Part shown: piece by piece, positions 26,166 through 35,060 of the stretch | Position numbering within the stretch: position 1 is the first letter of the stretch | Layout of the letters: each line of letters opens with the position of its first letter | NCBI RefSeq assembly: GCF_025499605.1 | Contig: NZ_JAFMVC010000001.1 | Span: 1 to 64,000 of the forward strand | Direction: 5' to 3' | DNA: 64,000 nucleotides | Origin: Carboxylicivirga litoralis | GTDB taxonomy: Bacteria; Bacteroidota; Bacteroidia; Bacteroidales; Marinilabiliaceae | Notes under the pieces: model-generated | Seen by the model: only the letters and a program-made list of their open reading frames with translations | Database searches by the model: none | What the model was told of the DNA's origin: nothing | Program-made: the position numbers and the translations under genes

Positions 26166-27647
26166 CTATTCCTTTGTTAGTTTTTTATACAAATACTTTT
26201 CCCCTAAAAAGTGCGCACAGGTAAAAAAGGAAGATATAGAAACTCCAAGAATACCATGCATATTCAAATTCTGACCGGTAAACAGTAAATTCTTAATTCG
26301 CGATTGGGGAGTAATAATTGAGTACATCGGATTTTTATAATCCTTCACTACTCCATAGGCCGAACCATTGTACGAACCTGTATAATCGCGATAAGTTAAT
26401 GGTGTTGAAGTATAATATGATACCATGTGAGATTTTAATCCTGGCATCTTTTGCTCAGCCATATTTATCAATTGCTCTGCTTTTTCTTGTTTAAAAGCCA
26501 GGTAATCGTCTCCTCTGTTTTCAATGCTTGTATTAGCCCATTGGCTCACTTCGGAGTATTTCATATAGGCAATGATACAAACACCATTGGCATAATCAGT
26601 TGTTTGATGGTTATAAACCGTATATAACAGACAGTTTTGTGGCCACTGCTGATGATTGGTTGTCCACACCTCATCACTCCTAAAGTAATGGTGGTTGTAG
26701 TTTTGGTATTTTATCGCCTTCTTTTTTAAAGTGATGTATACCGAAAACATTCCTATTGAATCTTCCTGATTCTGAATACGCTTCTTAAATACTTTTTTAA
26801 AAGCATCGTCGGGCAACAATGGCAATAAAGTTTTAGGGTGCAAACTGGAGATTACATTCTTTCCTTTTAGTTGCTCGCCATTTTTAAGATGAATACTTGT
26901 TATTTGTCCTTTATCAACATCCAATTTGATGACTTCAGCTTTTCGTATAACTGCACCGCCATTGGCTTTCACTCCATTAGCAAGCACATTTGCAATGCCA
27001 CTCCCCCCTTCTTTTATACGCCACGAACTTTTAATAAAAGAGTAATTAATCAACGCATGGGTATATAAAGCCGTAACATCCTGCTGTCCGGCATATAAAA
27101 TATTGATACCGCCCAAAACAGCCTGCAAATCTCTATTGGAGGTTATGCTGTTGATAAAAGCTGAGGCCGACTGCGCCGTATAAGGGCTTTCTGTTGTAAA
27201 AGTATTGGTATCTGGATGAAGGTCGTACAGAGGGAATGAATGACAAACTTTATGCAACACATCCATGTATTGTTTGATGCCTTTCACCTCTGACGGAAAA
27301 TACTGCATTAATGCAGCTGTATAGTTTTCTACTCCCTGTGGCAAAGCAAACTCCTTATCGCCAATGCTTACCAGCTCCGATTGGTTTAAATCGAGCTGTT
27401 TTAAAGTGATATTCCCTTTTATTCCAAAAAGGTTGAAGTACTTATCTAACACCTCTCCTTCGCCGAGGCTTTCGGTATAGTTCAGTCCAGTGTTAAATAC
27501 CACACCATCCCGCACAAACGACTGCATCATACCACCAATACGATCATTCTTCTCGAGTACGCACACACTCATCCCTTCCTGACTGAGCAAATGTGCACAT
27601 TGCAGACCGGATAAGCCACTTCCTATTATAACTACATCATACTCCAT
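26166..27647 (-). CDS. CrtI/phytoene-desaturase-like FAD oxidoreductase (2)
   Basis: 493 aa, a paralogue of the next gene. It has the FAD motif IIGSGLSGLQCAHLLSQEG, the GGMMQSFVRDGVVFNTGLNY segment, KEGGSGIANVLANGV and the C-terminal LFTGQNLNMHGILGVSISS. It is expected to act on a conjugated polyene or its bound intermediate. It starts inside the 3' end of the transporter fusion gene (11-bp overlap), indicating translational coupling. The division of labour with the paralogue is unknown. Confidence 0.88.
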   Translation of the reverse strand: MEYDVVIIGSGLSGLQCAHLLSQEGMSVCVLEKNDRIGGMMQSFVRDGVVFNTGLNYTESLGEGEVLDKYFNLFGIKGNITLKQLDLNQSELVSIGDKEFALPQGVENYTAALMQYFPSEVKGIKQYMDVLHKVCHSFPLYDLHPDTNTFTTESPYTAQSASAFINSITSNRDLQAVLGGINILYAGQQDVTALYTHALINYSFIKSSWRIKEGGSGIANVLANGVKANGGAVIRKAEVIKLDVDKGQITSIHLKNGEQLKGKNVISSLHPKTLLPLLPDDAFKKVFKKRIQNQEDSIGMFSVYITLKKKAIKYQNYNHHYFRSDEVWTTNHQQWPQNCLLYTVYNHQTTDYANGVCIIAYMKYSEVSQWANTSIENRGDDYLAFKQEKAEQLINMAEQKMPGLKSHMVSYYTSTPLTYRDYTGSYNGSAYGVVKDYKNPMYSIITPQSRIKNLLFTGQNLNMHGILGVSISSFFTCAHFLGEKYLYKKLTKE

Positions 27648-30600
27648 TGGCTGAAAGTATATAAGTTAGGTTGGACGTATATTTGGCGTTATCCACTTTT
27701 TCGAAGCCTAAACCTTTTTCTCGCGCAAACTCTTTAATAACTTCAGATGAAACAAAATCCAATTCGTAATCCATTTTATTAAAGCCGAGCAAACGTATTG
27801 AGAAGAACTCTGTCAAACGGGTAACACGTGTTCGTTTTTTCAATTCTGTATCGGCATCTCGAATGATAATAGTACCCTTATCGTTTAAGTTATTCAATGC
27901 CTTTTCAAGCACTTGAAGCTGTTTTTCTTTTGAGAAATAATGTAGTACATCATTAAATATGAATGTATCTGCTGCTTCAAACTCTTCAGCAACAACATCT
28001 TTCTCATAGAAACTGATGCATTCGTTATCTTCTGCCACCTGACGAGCCACCGCTATCTTATCACCATCATAATCCCAGCCAACAATTTCACGTTGCGGTG
28101 CCGTATAGCTTAACATATTGGCTAAGAAGCCATATCCACAACCTACATCAATAATCTTCCCTTGTTTTGGCACCAGCTCATCATAAAAGCGGTAGTTCTT
28201 TTCCAAACGAATCTTGACGCGCATATACCACTCCAAAACAGGCCCTTTGTAGATGTACTGATTAATTAGCTTATGTGCAAAATAATCCACATCCTGCTTT
28301 TGCTGCTTCAACTTTTCGTATTCGCTCCGGTAAAAAGCTGTCATCAGCTTTGCCTGTGGACGGTAGGTGATTCCTTTTTCAACATCAACCTCATTAACCT
28401 TAACTCTATCGAAGAACTTAAGAGTAATATGTCCTGCACGTAAAAAGAATTCTGTTTTAGGCATGCACTCATAGGCTCCATGCAACAATACCGGTAAAAT
28501 ATCGAGATTTAAGTAATCGGCCAGACTGAAAGCGCCTTGATGAAAGCGATTAATATTTCCGGTTTTAGTTCTTGTTCCTTCAGGGAAAACCAGCACTGAA
28601 TAGCCCTGATCCACTTTTCTCTTTATCTTTTCATAACCTTTATCGATACCGGTATAAATCGGGAAGAAATCGATGTAACGAATGATAAAACCATAAAACG
28701 GATTCTTCCAAACCCACTCGTTAGTCAAAACGATAATTTTCGGACTCATCAATAGAATCAAAGCAATATCGAGGTGAGACTGGTGGTTACAAACCAATAC
28801 AGCCGGTTTTGACAAGTCGAATTTATGCTTATCGATGTAATCTTTCTTAAACAAGAAATTAACTCCAACTACCAGCTTACATGTCAGGTAAACCAAATAG
28901 TGAATAATACTCTTTTTTGCCTTGGTAAAAAAGGGCGTTATTCGAAACACCAACACCAACAAAGACAAGAAGATAACGCCTGCCAAAAAGATTAGAAACG
29001 ACGTAATAGAAACAAATACATCAATGGCGTGGATTGGAGCAACACGATGCTTACCCTTATTAACGACCAACAATTTAAACATGAAAGGTAAAATGGTAAA
29101 AGTGATAAGCACCACTGACAAAATACCCAACACTGTAACCAGAGCGATTGATTTAAGGGCCGGATGCTGAGCGAATATTAAAACACCAACACCAATCAAA
29201 GTCGTTGAAACGCTTAATAGGATTGATACTTTATAAGGTAGTAAGCTTCGCGATCCATATTTATGATTATTAATCATTCCTTGCATCAGGAATATAGAAT
29301 AGTCGATACCCAGACCAAATATAAAGGTGCAAATGATGATGTTGAAAATGTTAAAATGTATATCAAAAAGCCCCATGAGGCCAATTGTCCATTGCCAGCT
29401 AATCACAATAGGAACAAAGGTTACCAAAGCCAATTCAATGCGCCCCCAAAATAAGAGTACAATTAAAAACACCACAACCATGGAATAGTTAATCAACTTC
29501 GAGAAATCATCTTTCAGCACTTCAAAAAAACGATTGGTAAAAAACTGCTTATCCAATATTAACAGCTCATCCTTTTGGCCAATGGCTTTAAAAAACTGAG
29601 GTTTGTTGGCTTGGTCCACTTTGCAGATAGTCACCATCGACACCTGTTTGCCCTGTTCGTTTATCAGATTACTCAAAAACAAGTCCTTAACCATCTTCTC
29701 ATCTTTAACCGAGATGGTTTGAAAATCCTTTTTCAGTAGCTTATAAAACGCCTTAAAAGCATTGATTTTAAAATGAGAGGCCTCACCTGCGCTTGACATT
29801 TCGTTAACAACAGTGTCGATTCCTTTACCAGCCCAAAACTGATTCCACCTGTTGAGTTGTTCGCGTTGTTTCTTATCAGAAAGCAATAAAGTAGTTGGTG
29901 AGCTTAAAGAAGCTACTACATCAGTATTCTGCAGCTCACTAAAAATGTTTTGATTCTTTTCTAATGTCTGTAGTACCTCTTCTTGTGTATCGCCAGAAGC
30001 CACCACAAAAATAGCACTAGATGCTTCGGAGCTGATGCTTTTCAGTTTTTTCTCAGCTTTTGCCAATGACGAAGGCAGGTAATTGAGTTTGGCAATATCG
30101 GCATCGAATTGTATGGATTTACCCAGAAAGAAAAATAGCACTGACAACACAAGTACACTCCATATCCAGTACTTATGAGTATGCAGTTCAAAGGCTGCAA
30201 TTCTATCGTAAAAACCTGTTTTTGTTTTCGCATTGTATTTTGCTTTCCCCTTAAACAATAAAGGCAGACAAATCAACACCAATACCGAAGCTGCTAAAAC
30301 ACTCAAGCCGGCAAACAAGCCCAATTGATTCAATGCCTGCGAGTTAACAACATTTAAACACAAAAATGCACTGGCCGTTGTTAAACTACTCATTATAACC
30401 GGGTCTGAAATATCTTTCAGAATACCTTTAGCCGAATGCCCATAACGAACATGCGAAAAGTAATGCAAAGAAAAATCGATGGATATCCCAATTAAAATAG
30501 CACCAACTCCCAATGAAATAGCCGATAAGTTGGTATATAAAACGGACAAAATACTCAGCGCCACTCCTACCCCAAGCACCACTGGTGTAAACAGGAAAAA

Positions 30601-31476
30601 GAGCACTCGAATATTACGGAACACAAAAAAGAATAGCAACAGTAAAAGCACCAATGCAATGGAAACAGTAACATAAACATCTCCCTTCACCCTATCGGCA
30701 TTTGCTACGGCAACAGCAGTTCCTCCATAATACTCAACAGAAACATCAGCAGGCACCGAGTTGGCCAAATAACTGTTTATGCGATCAATTAACAGCCTGT
30801 TTTCCTTTGTATTTTTCGATGAATAGGCTGGTTCTAGAAAGCATAAAGCATGCTTTTTATCTTTGGTAAAAATATGTGATTGATGCAGGGTAAAATTCTT
30901 GTCCAACTGAAACGATTGCAAGCGCTCCAGAAAGCGCGGCACAATGCTTAATGGGTCTTTCAGAATATATCGCGCCGTACCAAAACCTGTTGGTGCGATA
31001 ATACTTTTGTAATTCTTCTCCATTAAAGGCTGCAAGTGTTGCTTCTCGATTGTAGTATCCAGGTAGGCATAGTCTGCATCCGACAAATAAAACGGTAAGT
31101 TTCGGTAAAAATAATCGTATACACGAGCTATTGCACTTTCGTCAACACTGTTACGCACCGATTTCACATAGCTACTATCCGCTTCTAAAAAATTACTGAG
31201 CTCATCAACGACTTCTATTAACCGGCTTTCATCGCGCTGGCTACTATCCTTGAGCGAGACCATGAAAACAAGCTGATCGGCAAACTTTGAATTAGCAAAT
31301 GTCTGGCTCATTTCTGCAATACGCTCATCCATTGGTATCAACGACGATATATCTTCCTCAAGATTAATTCGCTGAAGAAAAAACACAATGGCAAACACCA
31401 GTAAAGCAAAAGGAATAAGCGCACGCTTACCCCAACGATTGAAAACTGAGTGTATAGAAATGAAAAATTGATGCAT
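27637..31476 (-). CDS. Trifunctional fusion: MMPL transporter, lysophospholipid acyltransferase, SAM methyltransferase
   Basis: 1279 aa. Residues about 1-810 are an RND/MMPL exporter with two repeats of six membrane segments (second helix bundle from about 664) and large periplasmic loops. Residues about 885-1030 form a PlsC acyltransferase with NHQSHLD (H898-x4-D903) and FPEGTR (964-969). Residues about 1085-1279 are a class I methyltransferase with motif I IIDVGCGYG (1108-1116). This three-part architecture is known from Bacteroidota flexirubin-type loci. It suggests coupled acylation, methylation and export of the pigment across the inner membrane. Confidence 0.92.
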   Translation of the reverse strand: MHQFFISIHSVFNRWGKRALIPFALLVFAIVFFLQRINLEEDISSLIPMDERIAEMSQTFANSKFADQLVFMVSLKDSSQRDESRLIEVVDELSNFLEADSSYVKSVRNSVDESAIARVYDYFYRNLPFYLSDADYAYLDTTIEKQHLQPLMEKNYKSIIAPTGFGTARYILKDPLSIVPRFLERLQSFQLDKNFTLHQSHIFTKDKKHALCFLEPAYSSKNTKENRLLIDRINSYLANSVPADVSVEYYGGTAVAVANADRVKGDVYVTVSIALVLLLLLFFFVFRNIRVLFFLFTPVVLGVGVALSILSVLYTNLSAISLGVGAILIGISIDFSLHYFSHVRYGHSAKGILKDISDPVIMSSLTTASAFLCLNVVNSQALNQLGLFAGLSVLAASVLVLICLPLLFKGKAKYNAKTKTGFYDRIAAFELHTHKYWIWSVLVLSVLFFFLGKSIQFDADIAKLNYLPSSLAKAEKKLKSISSEASSAIFVVASGDTQEEVLQTLEKNQNIFSELQNTDVVASLSSPTTLLLSDKKQREQLNRWNQFWAGKGIDTVVNEMSSAGEASHFKINAFKAFYKLLKKDFQTISVKDEKMVKDLFLSNLINEQGKQVSMVTICKVDQANKPQFFKAIGQKDELLILDKQFFTNRFFEVLKDDFSKLINYSMVVVFLIVLLFWGRIELALVTFVPIVISWQWTIGLMGLFDIHFNIFNIIICTFIFGLGIDYSIFLMQGMINNHKYGSRSLLPYKVSILLSVSTTLIGVGVLIFAQHPALKSIALVTVLGILSVVLITFTILPFMFKLLVVNKGKHRVAPIHAIDVFVSITSFLIFLAGVIFLSLLVLVFRITPFFTKAKKSIIHYLVYLTCKLVVGVNFLFKKDYIDKHKFDLSKPAVLVCNHQSHLDIALILLMSPKIIVLTNEWVWKNPFYGFIIRYIDFFPIYTGIDKGYEKIKRKVDQGYSVLVFPEGTRTKTGNINRFHQGAFSLADYLNLDILPVLLHGAYECMPKTEFFLRAGHITLKFFDRVKVNEVDVEKGITYRPQAKLMTAFYRSEYEKLKQQKQDVDYFAHKLINQYIYKGPVLEWYMRVKIRLEKNYRFYDELVPKQGKIIDVGCGYGFLANMLSYTAPQREIVGWDYDGDKIAVARQVAEDNECISFYEKDVVAEEFEAADTFIFNDVLHYFSKEKQLQVLEKALNNLNDKGTIIIRDADTELKKRTRVTRLTEFFSIRLLGFNKMDYELDFVSSEVIKEFAREKGLGFEKVDNAKYTSNLTYILSANGV

Positions 31477-31480
31477 TCGA

Positions 31481-32647
31481 TTATTTTAATTTAGAAAACG
31501 ACAATAGGAAATAGCTTAATAGATAAAACAAGGCTCCCATTGTTAAAGACAAGCCAACTGCCCCTACTAAATATTGTTTTATGTTGCTTGAAATAGAAGC
31601 GATATTCAGATCGGTATCCACCTCAAAAGACCCATGCCCCATCAGGAAACTTCCCATTACATAACTTAGATACAGTATAACAGGAATCATTGGTGGCAAA
31701 CTGATGTTAGCTGCCACAAAAAAAACTGCTTTATTCAATTTTAGCCAATGAACAATTAAAAAACCAACCAACAACTGATAGCCCCAAATAGGGAATATGC
31801 CCATAAACACCCCAAAACCAATGGCAGCAGCCAGCTTAGCTTTTGTCTCATTGCCATTAATAATATGGGTACGGATAATTTCCTTCAGGCTTTTGCCTTT
31901 AAATTCACGAATCACCATTTTTGGCCGATGAATCAACAAGGCCAGTGTTACCAGTATGGTATTTAAGATGCTGATGCGTACAAAGTCTTTAAACGGTCGA
32001 AAATGTGTTACACGCTCTTCCGGGCTTGGATAATATACATCAATTGGGATGCACTTCACCTCAATGCCTTTCCAGGCTGAACGCACAATGATTTCGATTT
32101 CAAATTCATATTTTGAACAAAACCACTTCTTTTTCTCAAGCGCTTTTATTGGATACAAACGATAACCCGATTGTGTATCAGGCAAAGTCAAACCGGTTTC
32201 AACACCAAACCAAAAGTTAGAGAACTTGTTAGCGAAACCACTCGATTTTGGCTGTTCCTTGCCTTCCATAAAACGGCTACCAATCAACAGTGAATTCGGA
32301 TCTTTCTCAATTTCGTTGATGAAAGTTGGCAAATCTTTGGCATAATGCTGCCCGTCTGAATCAATGGTAATAGCATAATGAAATCCGAGTTCCAGAGCCC
32401 TTTTAAAACCAGTACGAATAGCAAAACCTTTACCTCTGTTAACTTTATAACCAGCCTTTTCAATGCCATCAACCTGGCTTAGAATTTCTTCCGTATCGTC
32501 GGTACTACCATCGTTAACTACGATTATATTTGTAGTATACCCCTTTACATCGTTGATAACATCCAACAGTGTTTGGCGGTTATTGTAAGTTGGTATGATA
32601 ACACAACACTTTAAGCGGTCGAATTCCTGCACTATTGTTTTATTCAT
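31481..32647 (-). CDS. Family 2 glycosyltransferase fused to DUF2062
   Basis: 388 aa. The N-terminal GT-A domain of the dolichol-phosphate-mannose-synthase type has VIIPTYNN, VVNDGSTDDT and the DSDGQHYAKDL metal-binding motif (about residues 15-110). The C-terminal DUF2062 domain is mostly hydrophobic (IGFGVFMGIFPIWGYQ, ANISLPPMIPVILY). It could glycosylate a lipid-linked or pigment intermediate at the inner membrane. It lies 4 bp upstream of the fusion gene and 4 bp after the dehydratase gene. Sugar and acceptor are unknown. Confidence 0.88.
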   Translation of the reverse strand: MNKTIVQEFDRLKCCVIIPTYNNRQTLLDVINDVKGYTTNIIVVNDGSTDDTEEILSQVDGIEKAGYKVNRGKGFAIRTGFKRALELGFHYAITIDSDGQHYAKDLPTFINEIEKDPNSLLIGSRFMEGKEQPKSSGFANKFSNFWFGVETGLTLPDTQSGYRLYPIKALEKKKWFCSKYEFEIEIIVRSAWKGIEVKCIPIDVYYPSPEERVTHFRPFKDFVRISILNTILVTLALLIHRPKMVIREFKGKSLKEIIRTHIINGNETKAKLAAAIGFGVFMGIFPIWGYQLLVGFLIVHWLKLNKAVFFVAANISLPPMIPVILYLSYVMGSFLMGHGSFEVDTDLNIASISSNIKQYLVGAVGLSLTMGALFYLLSYFLLSFSKLK

Positions 32648-32651
32648 CGCT

Positions 32652-33026
32652 TTAGGTTTTTGCTTGTGAATAAACAGCTCTCACTTTCATGCACTTGGTA
32701 TCGCCATTGTGCATCAATGCATTAACATTTATACTGTTGTCGTCCATCGTTTTGATACTAACCTCCAACAAAAACAGATTGTTATCGTTAGGGTTTATCA
32801 GGTTCAAAAACTTGATATCACGAGCTTTGCTTAATTGATAATCGGCATTTAACTGCTCATTCAACACCTCTTTCAGCATTTGCACCTGACAAACACCAGG
32901 TGTAACCGGCATTTCAGGAAAGTGACCATCGTAAACCGGGCTATCTGTTTTGAGCTTTATTTCGGCTACAAAACCTGCCTCAGTCTTTTCCTTTATCGAG
33001 TATGTAAAAAAACTATCAATTAACAT
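32652..33026 (-). CDS. Hot-dog 3-hydroxyacyl-ACP dehydratase, His-bearing partner
   Basis: 124 aa with the FabA/FabZ-type loop GHFPEMPVTPGVCQVQ, His35 being the expected catalytic base. In this cluster it should dehydrate the 3-hydroxyacyl-ACP made by the FabG-like reductase, leaving trans double bonds. The Glu/Asp that FabZ uses on the following helix is replaced by Gln in VCQVQMLKE. The other hot-dog protein at 39651-40082 has the Glu but lacks the HFP His, so the two may work as a complementary pair (inference). It lies 4 bp upstream of the glycosyltransferase gene. Confidence 0.82.
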   Translation of the reverse strand: MLIDSFFTYSIKEKTEAGFVAEIKLKTDSPVYDGHFPEMPVTPGVCQVQMLKEVLNEQLNADYQLSKARDIKFLNLINPNDNNLFLLEVSIKTMDDNSINVNALMHNGDTKCMKVRAVYSQAKT

Positions 33027-33115
33027 CTTATATCTCTTTAATATAATGCCGATGTATTAATGATTAGTGTTAAGGAGTTTGCGAACTGAACACTAAAATC
33101 ATTAAACAATCGGTA

Positions 33116-33706
33116 CTAGCTATATTTTAATAATTTCAGGTTCATGCTAAAACGAATACCTGTATGCTTGTAATTAATCACCGTAGGAATCGTTTTGTAA
33201 TCTTTCAATTCTGCACGAACGCCGTTTATCAACCTTCTTTTTTTAATGCGTATAATCGTTCCTGCTTCGTTAAGCTGGTAAAAATATCCGGCTTCACTTT
33301 TATACACATTATTTTTCTTTGGCTTTAAGCAATCAATATGATTTACCAATAGTGAAAAGTCCTCAGCCAGTACTTTTTGCGCCATCTCGCTCTGAAACAA
33401 GCTGCTGGCTTTTTTCAGTTCGATTCCATTACTCGAACTATAATATTCACATAGCGTTAAACCCACTTCACTCATCAATACGATGTTGTGCCCGTTTTGT
33501 TCCTTATCTTTTTTAATCAGTAATAAACCAGAAAAGAAATTACCAAACACCTCGATATTAACTTTGTATAACGCCGATTTTCCACCAGCCAGCAATGGAG
33601 CCTCTAGTTCTGTATTCCGATTAACAGTTGTGGTCTGCCTGGTGGATGAGCAAGACACTATTAACAGACTAATCGCAAGAAAAAGTATTCGCTGGTAATG
33701 TCGCAT
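33116..33706 (-). CDS. LolB-like lipoprotein of the pigment cluster
   Basis: 196 aa with a clear lipoprotein signal (ISLLIVSCSS, Cys about 19). The mature part is strand-rich: YKVNIEVFGNFFSGLLLIKK, then HNIVLMSEVGLTLCEYY. That order and the total length resemble LolB (outer-membrane lipoprotein receptor, about 200 aa). Sequence identity to LolB is too weak to be sure from reading alone. It overlaps the LolA-like gene by 38 bp, so a dedicated LolA-LolB-type pair for delivering pigment or lipid to the outer membrane is a reasonable inference. Confidence 0.6.
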   Translation of the reverse strand: MRHYQRILFLAISLLIVSCSSTRQTTTVNRNTELEAPLLAGGKSALYKVNIEVFGNFFSGLLLIKKDKEQNGHNIVLMSEVGLTLCEYYSSSNGIELKKASSLFQSEMAQKVLAEDFSLLVNHIDCLKPKKNNVYKSEAGYFYQLNEAGTIIRIKKRRLINGVRAELKDYKTIPTVINYKHTGIRFSMNLKLLKYS

Positions 33707-34319
33707 TAAACACCTTGTTTATAAATTTTATTTCAGTAAAATCATCTTCCTGCTCAAACATGATGACTTTGTTAACCGAGAAATCATCCACATTAATGTG
33801 CATTTCAATTTTCCGAAGCACCTCTTTCATTTCTTCTACCTGTGGTTCCATAAAAACGATGTACTCCTTGCCAGCTTTAAAAGCACTAACGCCGAATTTT
33901 GAATCGGTAAAAATGGTTCCATTCACCGAACTGATAATCAAATCACTTATCTGCGAAAACACTTGATTCGACTCAATATCATATTCATTGATTCTACCAT
34001 CCGTTTTTATGCTGAACTTGCCATCATTTATCACAATCAGATATTCAAACGGCTCTTTGTATTCCCACTTCAGGCGATTGTTTTTATCAAAAACCAGTTT
34101 GCCGGTCGAACTAACTACTGCATCCAGATATTCGAGGTGTTTGTTTTGCTCAAAATCGCAACTCACTGAAACTAAACTGGCCGTTTTTGATAACATTTCG
34201 CTTTTTAAATCGTCAACTGCTATTGAGGTTCGACTTTGAGCCAGGCCACTTGTTGAAAGAAACATCAAAACAAGGGTGCAGATACCCATTGTGTTTTTGT
34301 ATATATTTTTGTGCTTCAT
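33669..34319 (-). CDS. LolA-like outer-membrane carrier protein
   Basis: Start set at ATG 34319, which overlaps the upstream stop as ATGA and is followed by a signal peptide (to about LSTSGLAQS). The mature protein follows the LolA fold: VSVSCDFEQNKHLEYLDAVV, STGKLVFDKNNRLKWEY, then FEYLIVINDGKFSIK. LolA proteins ferry hydrophobic lipoproteins through the periplasm. A copy inside an aryl-polyene locus is probably specialised for the lipophilic pigment or its carrier. Next is the LolB-like lipoprotein gene, overlapping by 38 bp. Confidence 0.85.
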   Translation of the reverse strand: MKHKNIYKNTMGICTLVLMFLSTSGLAQSRTSIAVDDLKSEMLSKTASLVSVSCDFEQNKHLEYLDAVVSSTGKLVFDKNNRLKWEYKEPFEYLIVINDGKFSIKTDGRINEYDIESNQVFSQISDLIISSVNGTIFTDSKFGVSAFKAGKEYIVFMEPQVEEMKEVLRKIEMHINVDDFSVNKVIMFEQEDDFTEIKFINKVFNATLPANTFSCD

Positions 34320-35056
34320 GATAATGCGATTGAGTTTAATTGTTGAGCCTGACAATATTTTAAAATCTCTTCTAACTCCTGACAAACATACTTATTTGTA
34401 TCATGTAAAAGAATAATAGAGCCGGGCTTAACCCTTTTCTTTACCAAAGCAATGACCTGCTCGGGTGTACGGCAGGTATCTTTTGTACGAATACTCCAAC
34501 CGATACATTTTTTATCTAATGATTTAATGGCGGCAGCCACCAAGTTATTGGTTACACCATAAGGTGGTCGAAACAAATTATTAATCTCAACGTCAAGTCT
34601 GGTAAACTCGGTATCTGTATTACGAATTGATTCCTTAATCTTTTTCACCGACCAAATTGGAAAAGTTGGTGCATGCTCAAAAGTATGATTCCCAACACTA
34701 TGTCCTTCTGCAATAATGCGTTTCAATATATCTGCATGTTCGCTAAGCTTGTTTCCAATGCAAAAAAAAGTGGCCTTCGCATTGTACTTAGCCAGAATAT
34801 CAAGTATTTGTGGCGTATTCTCCGCACTTGGTCCATCGTCAAAGGTAATGGCCATTTCATTGTTGGTTGTATCAAGCTTAGAAACGGAGGTTACAAACAG
34901 ATTCAATCGCATGATTGAAACGCCTAAAACGAGAATCGTCATAAACACCAATGTCAATAAGCTAATAAGACTAATGACTAAAGTACTTGTTTGTACCACA
35001 AAAATAACGGACAAAACACCCAACAGGTAAAGAGTTATTAGCCAGTAGAAACGCAT
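34316..35056 (-). CDS. Membrane-anchored polysaccharide-deacetylase-family protein (NodB domain)
   Basis: 246 aa. Two N-terminal hydrophobic segments (about 4-48) are followed by a NodB domain: AITFDDGPS (catalytic D73 and metal ligand D74), the metal-binding histidines H124 and H128 in VGNHTFEHAP, the RPPYG motif, and LLHDT. All key residues are present, so it should be an active metal-dependent deacetylase or a related amidase/esterase. In pigment clusters the substrate is unknown; deacylation of a sugar or lipid intermediate is an inference. It is translationally coupled to the LolA-like gene. Confidence 0.88.
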   Translation of the reverse strand: MRFYWLITLYLLGVLSVIFVVQTSTLVISLISLLTLVFMTILVLGVSIMRLNLFVTSVSKLDTTNNEMAITFDDGPSAENTPQILDILAKYNAKATFFCIGNKLSEHADILKRIIAEGHSVGNHTFEHAPTFPIWSVKKIKESIRNTDTEFTRLDVEINNLFRPPYGVTNNLVAAAIKSLDKKCIGWSIRTKDTCRTPEQVIALVKKRVKPGSIILLHDTNKYVCQELEEILKYCQAQQLNSIALS

Positions 35057-35060
35057 GTAC

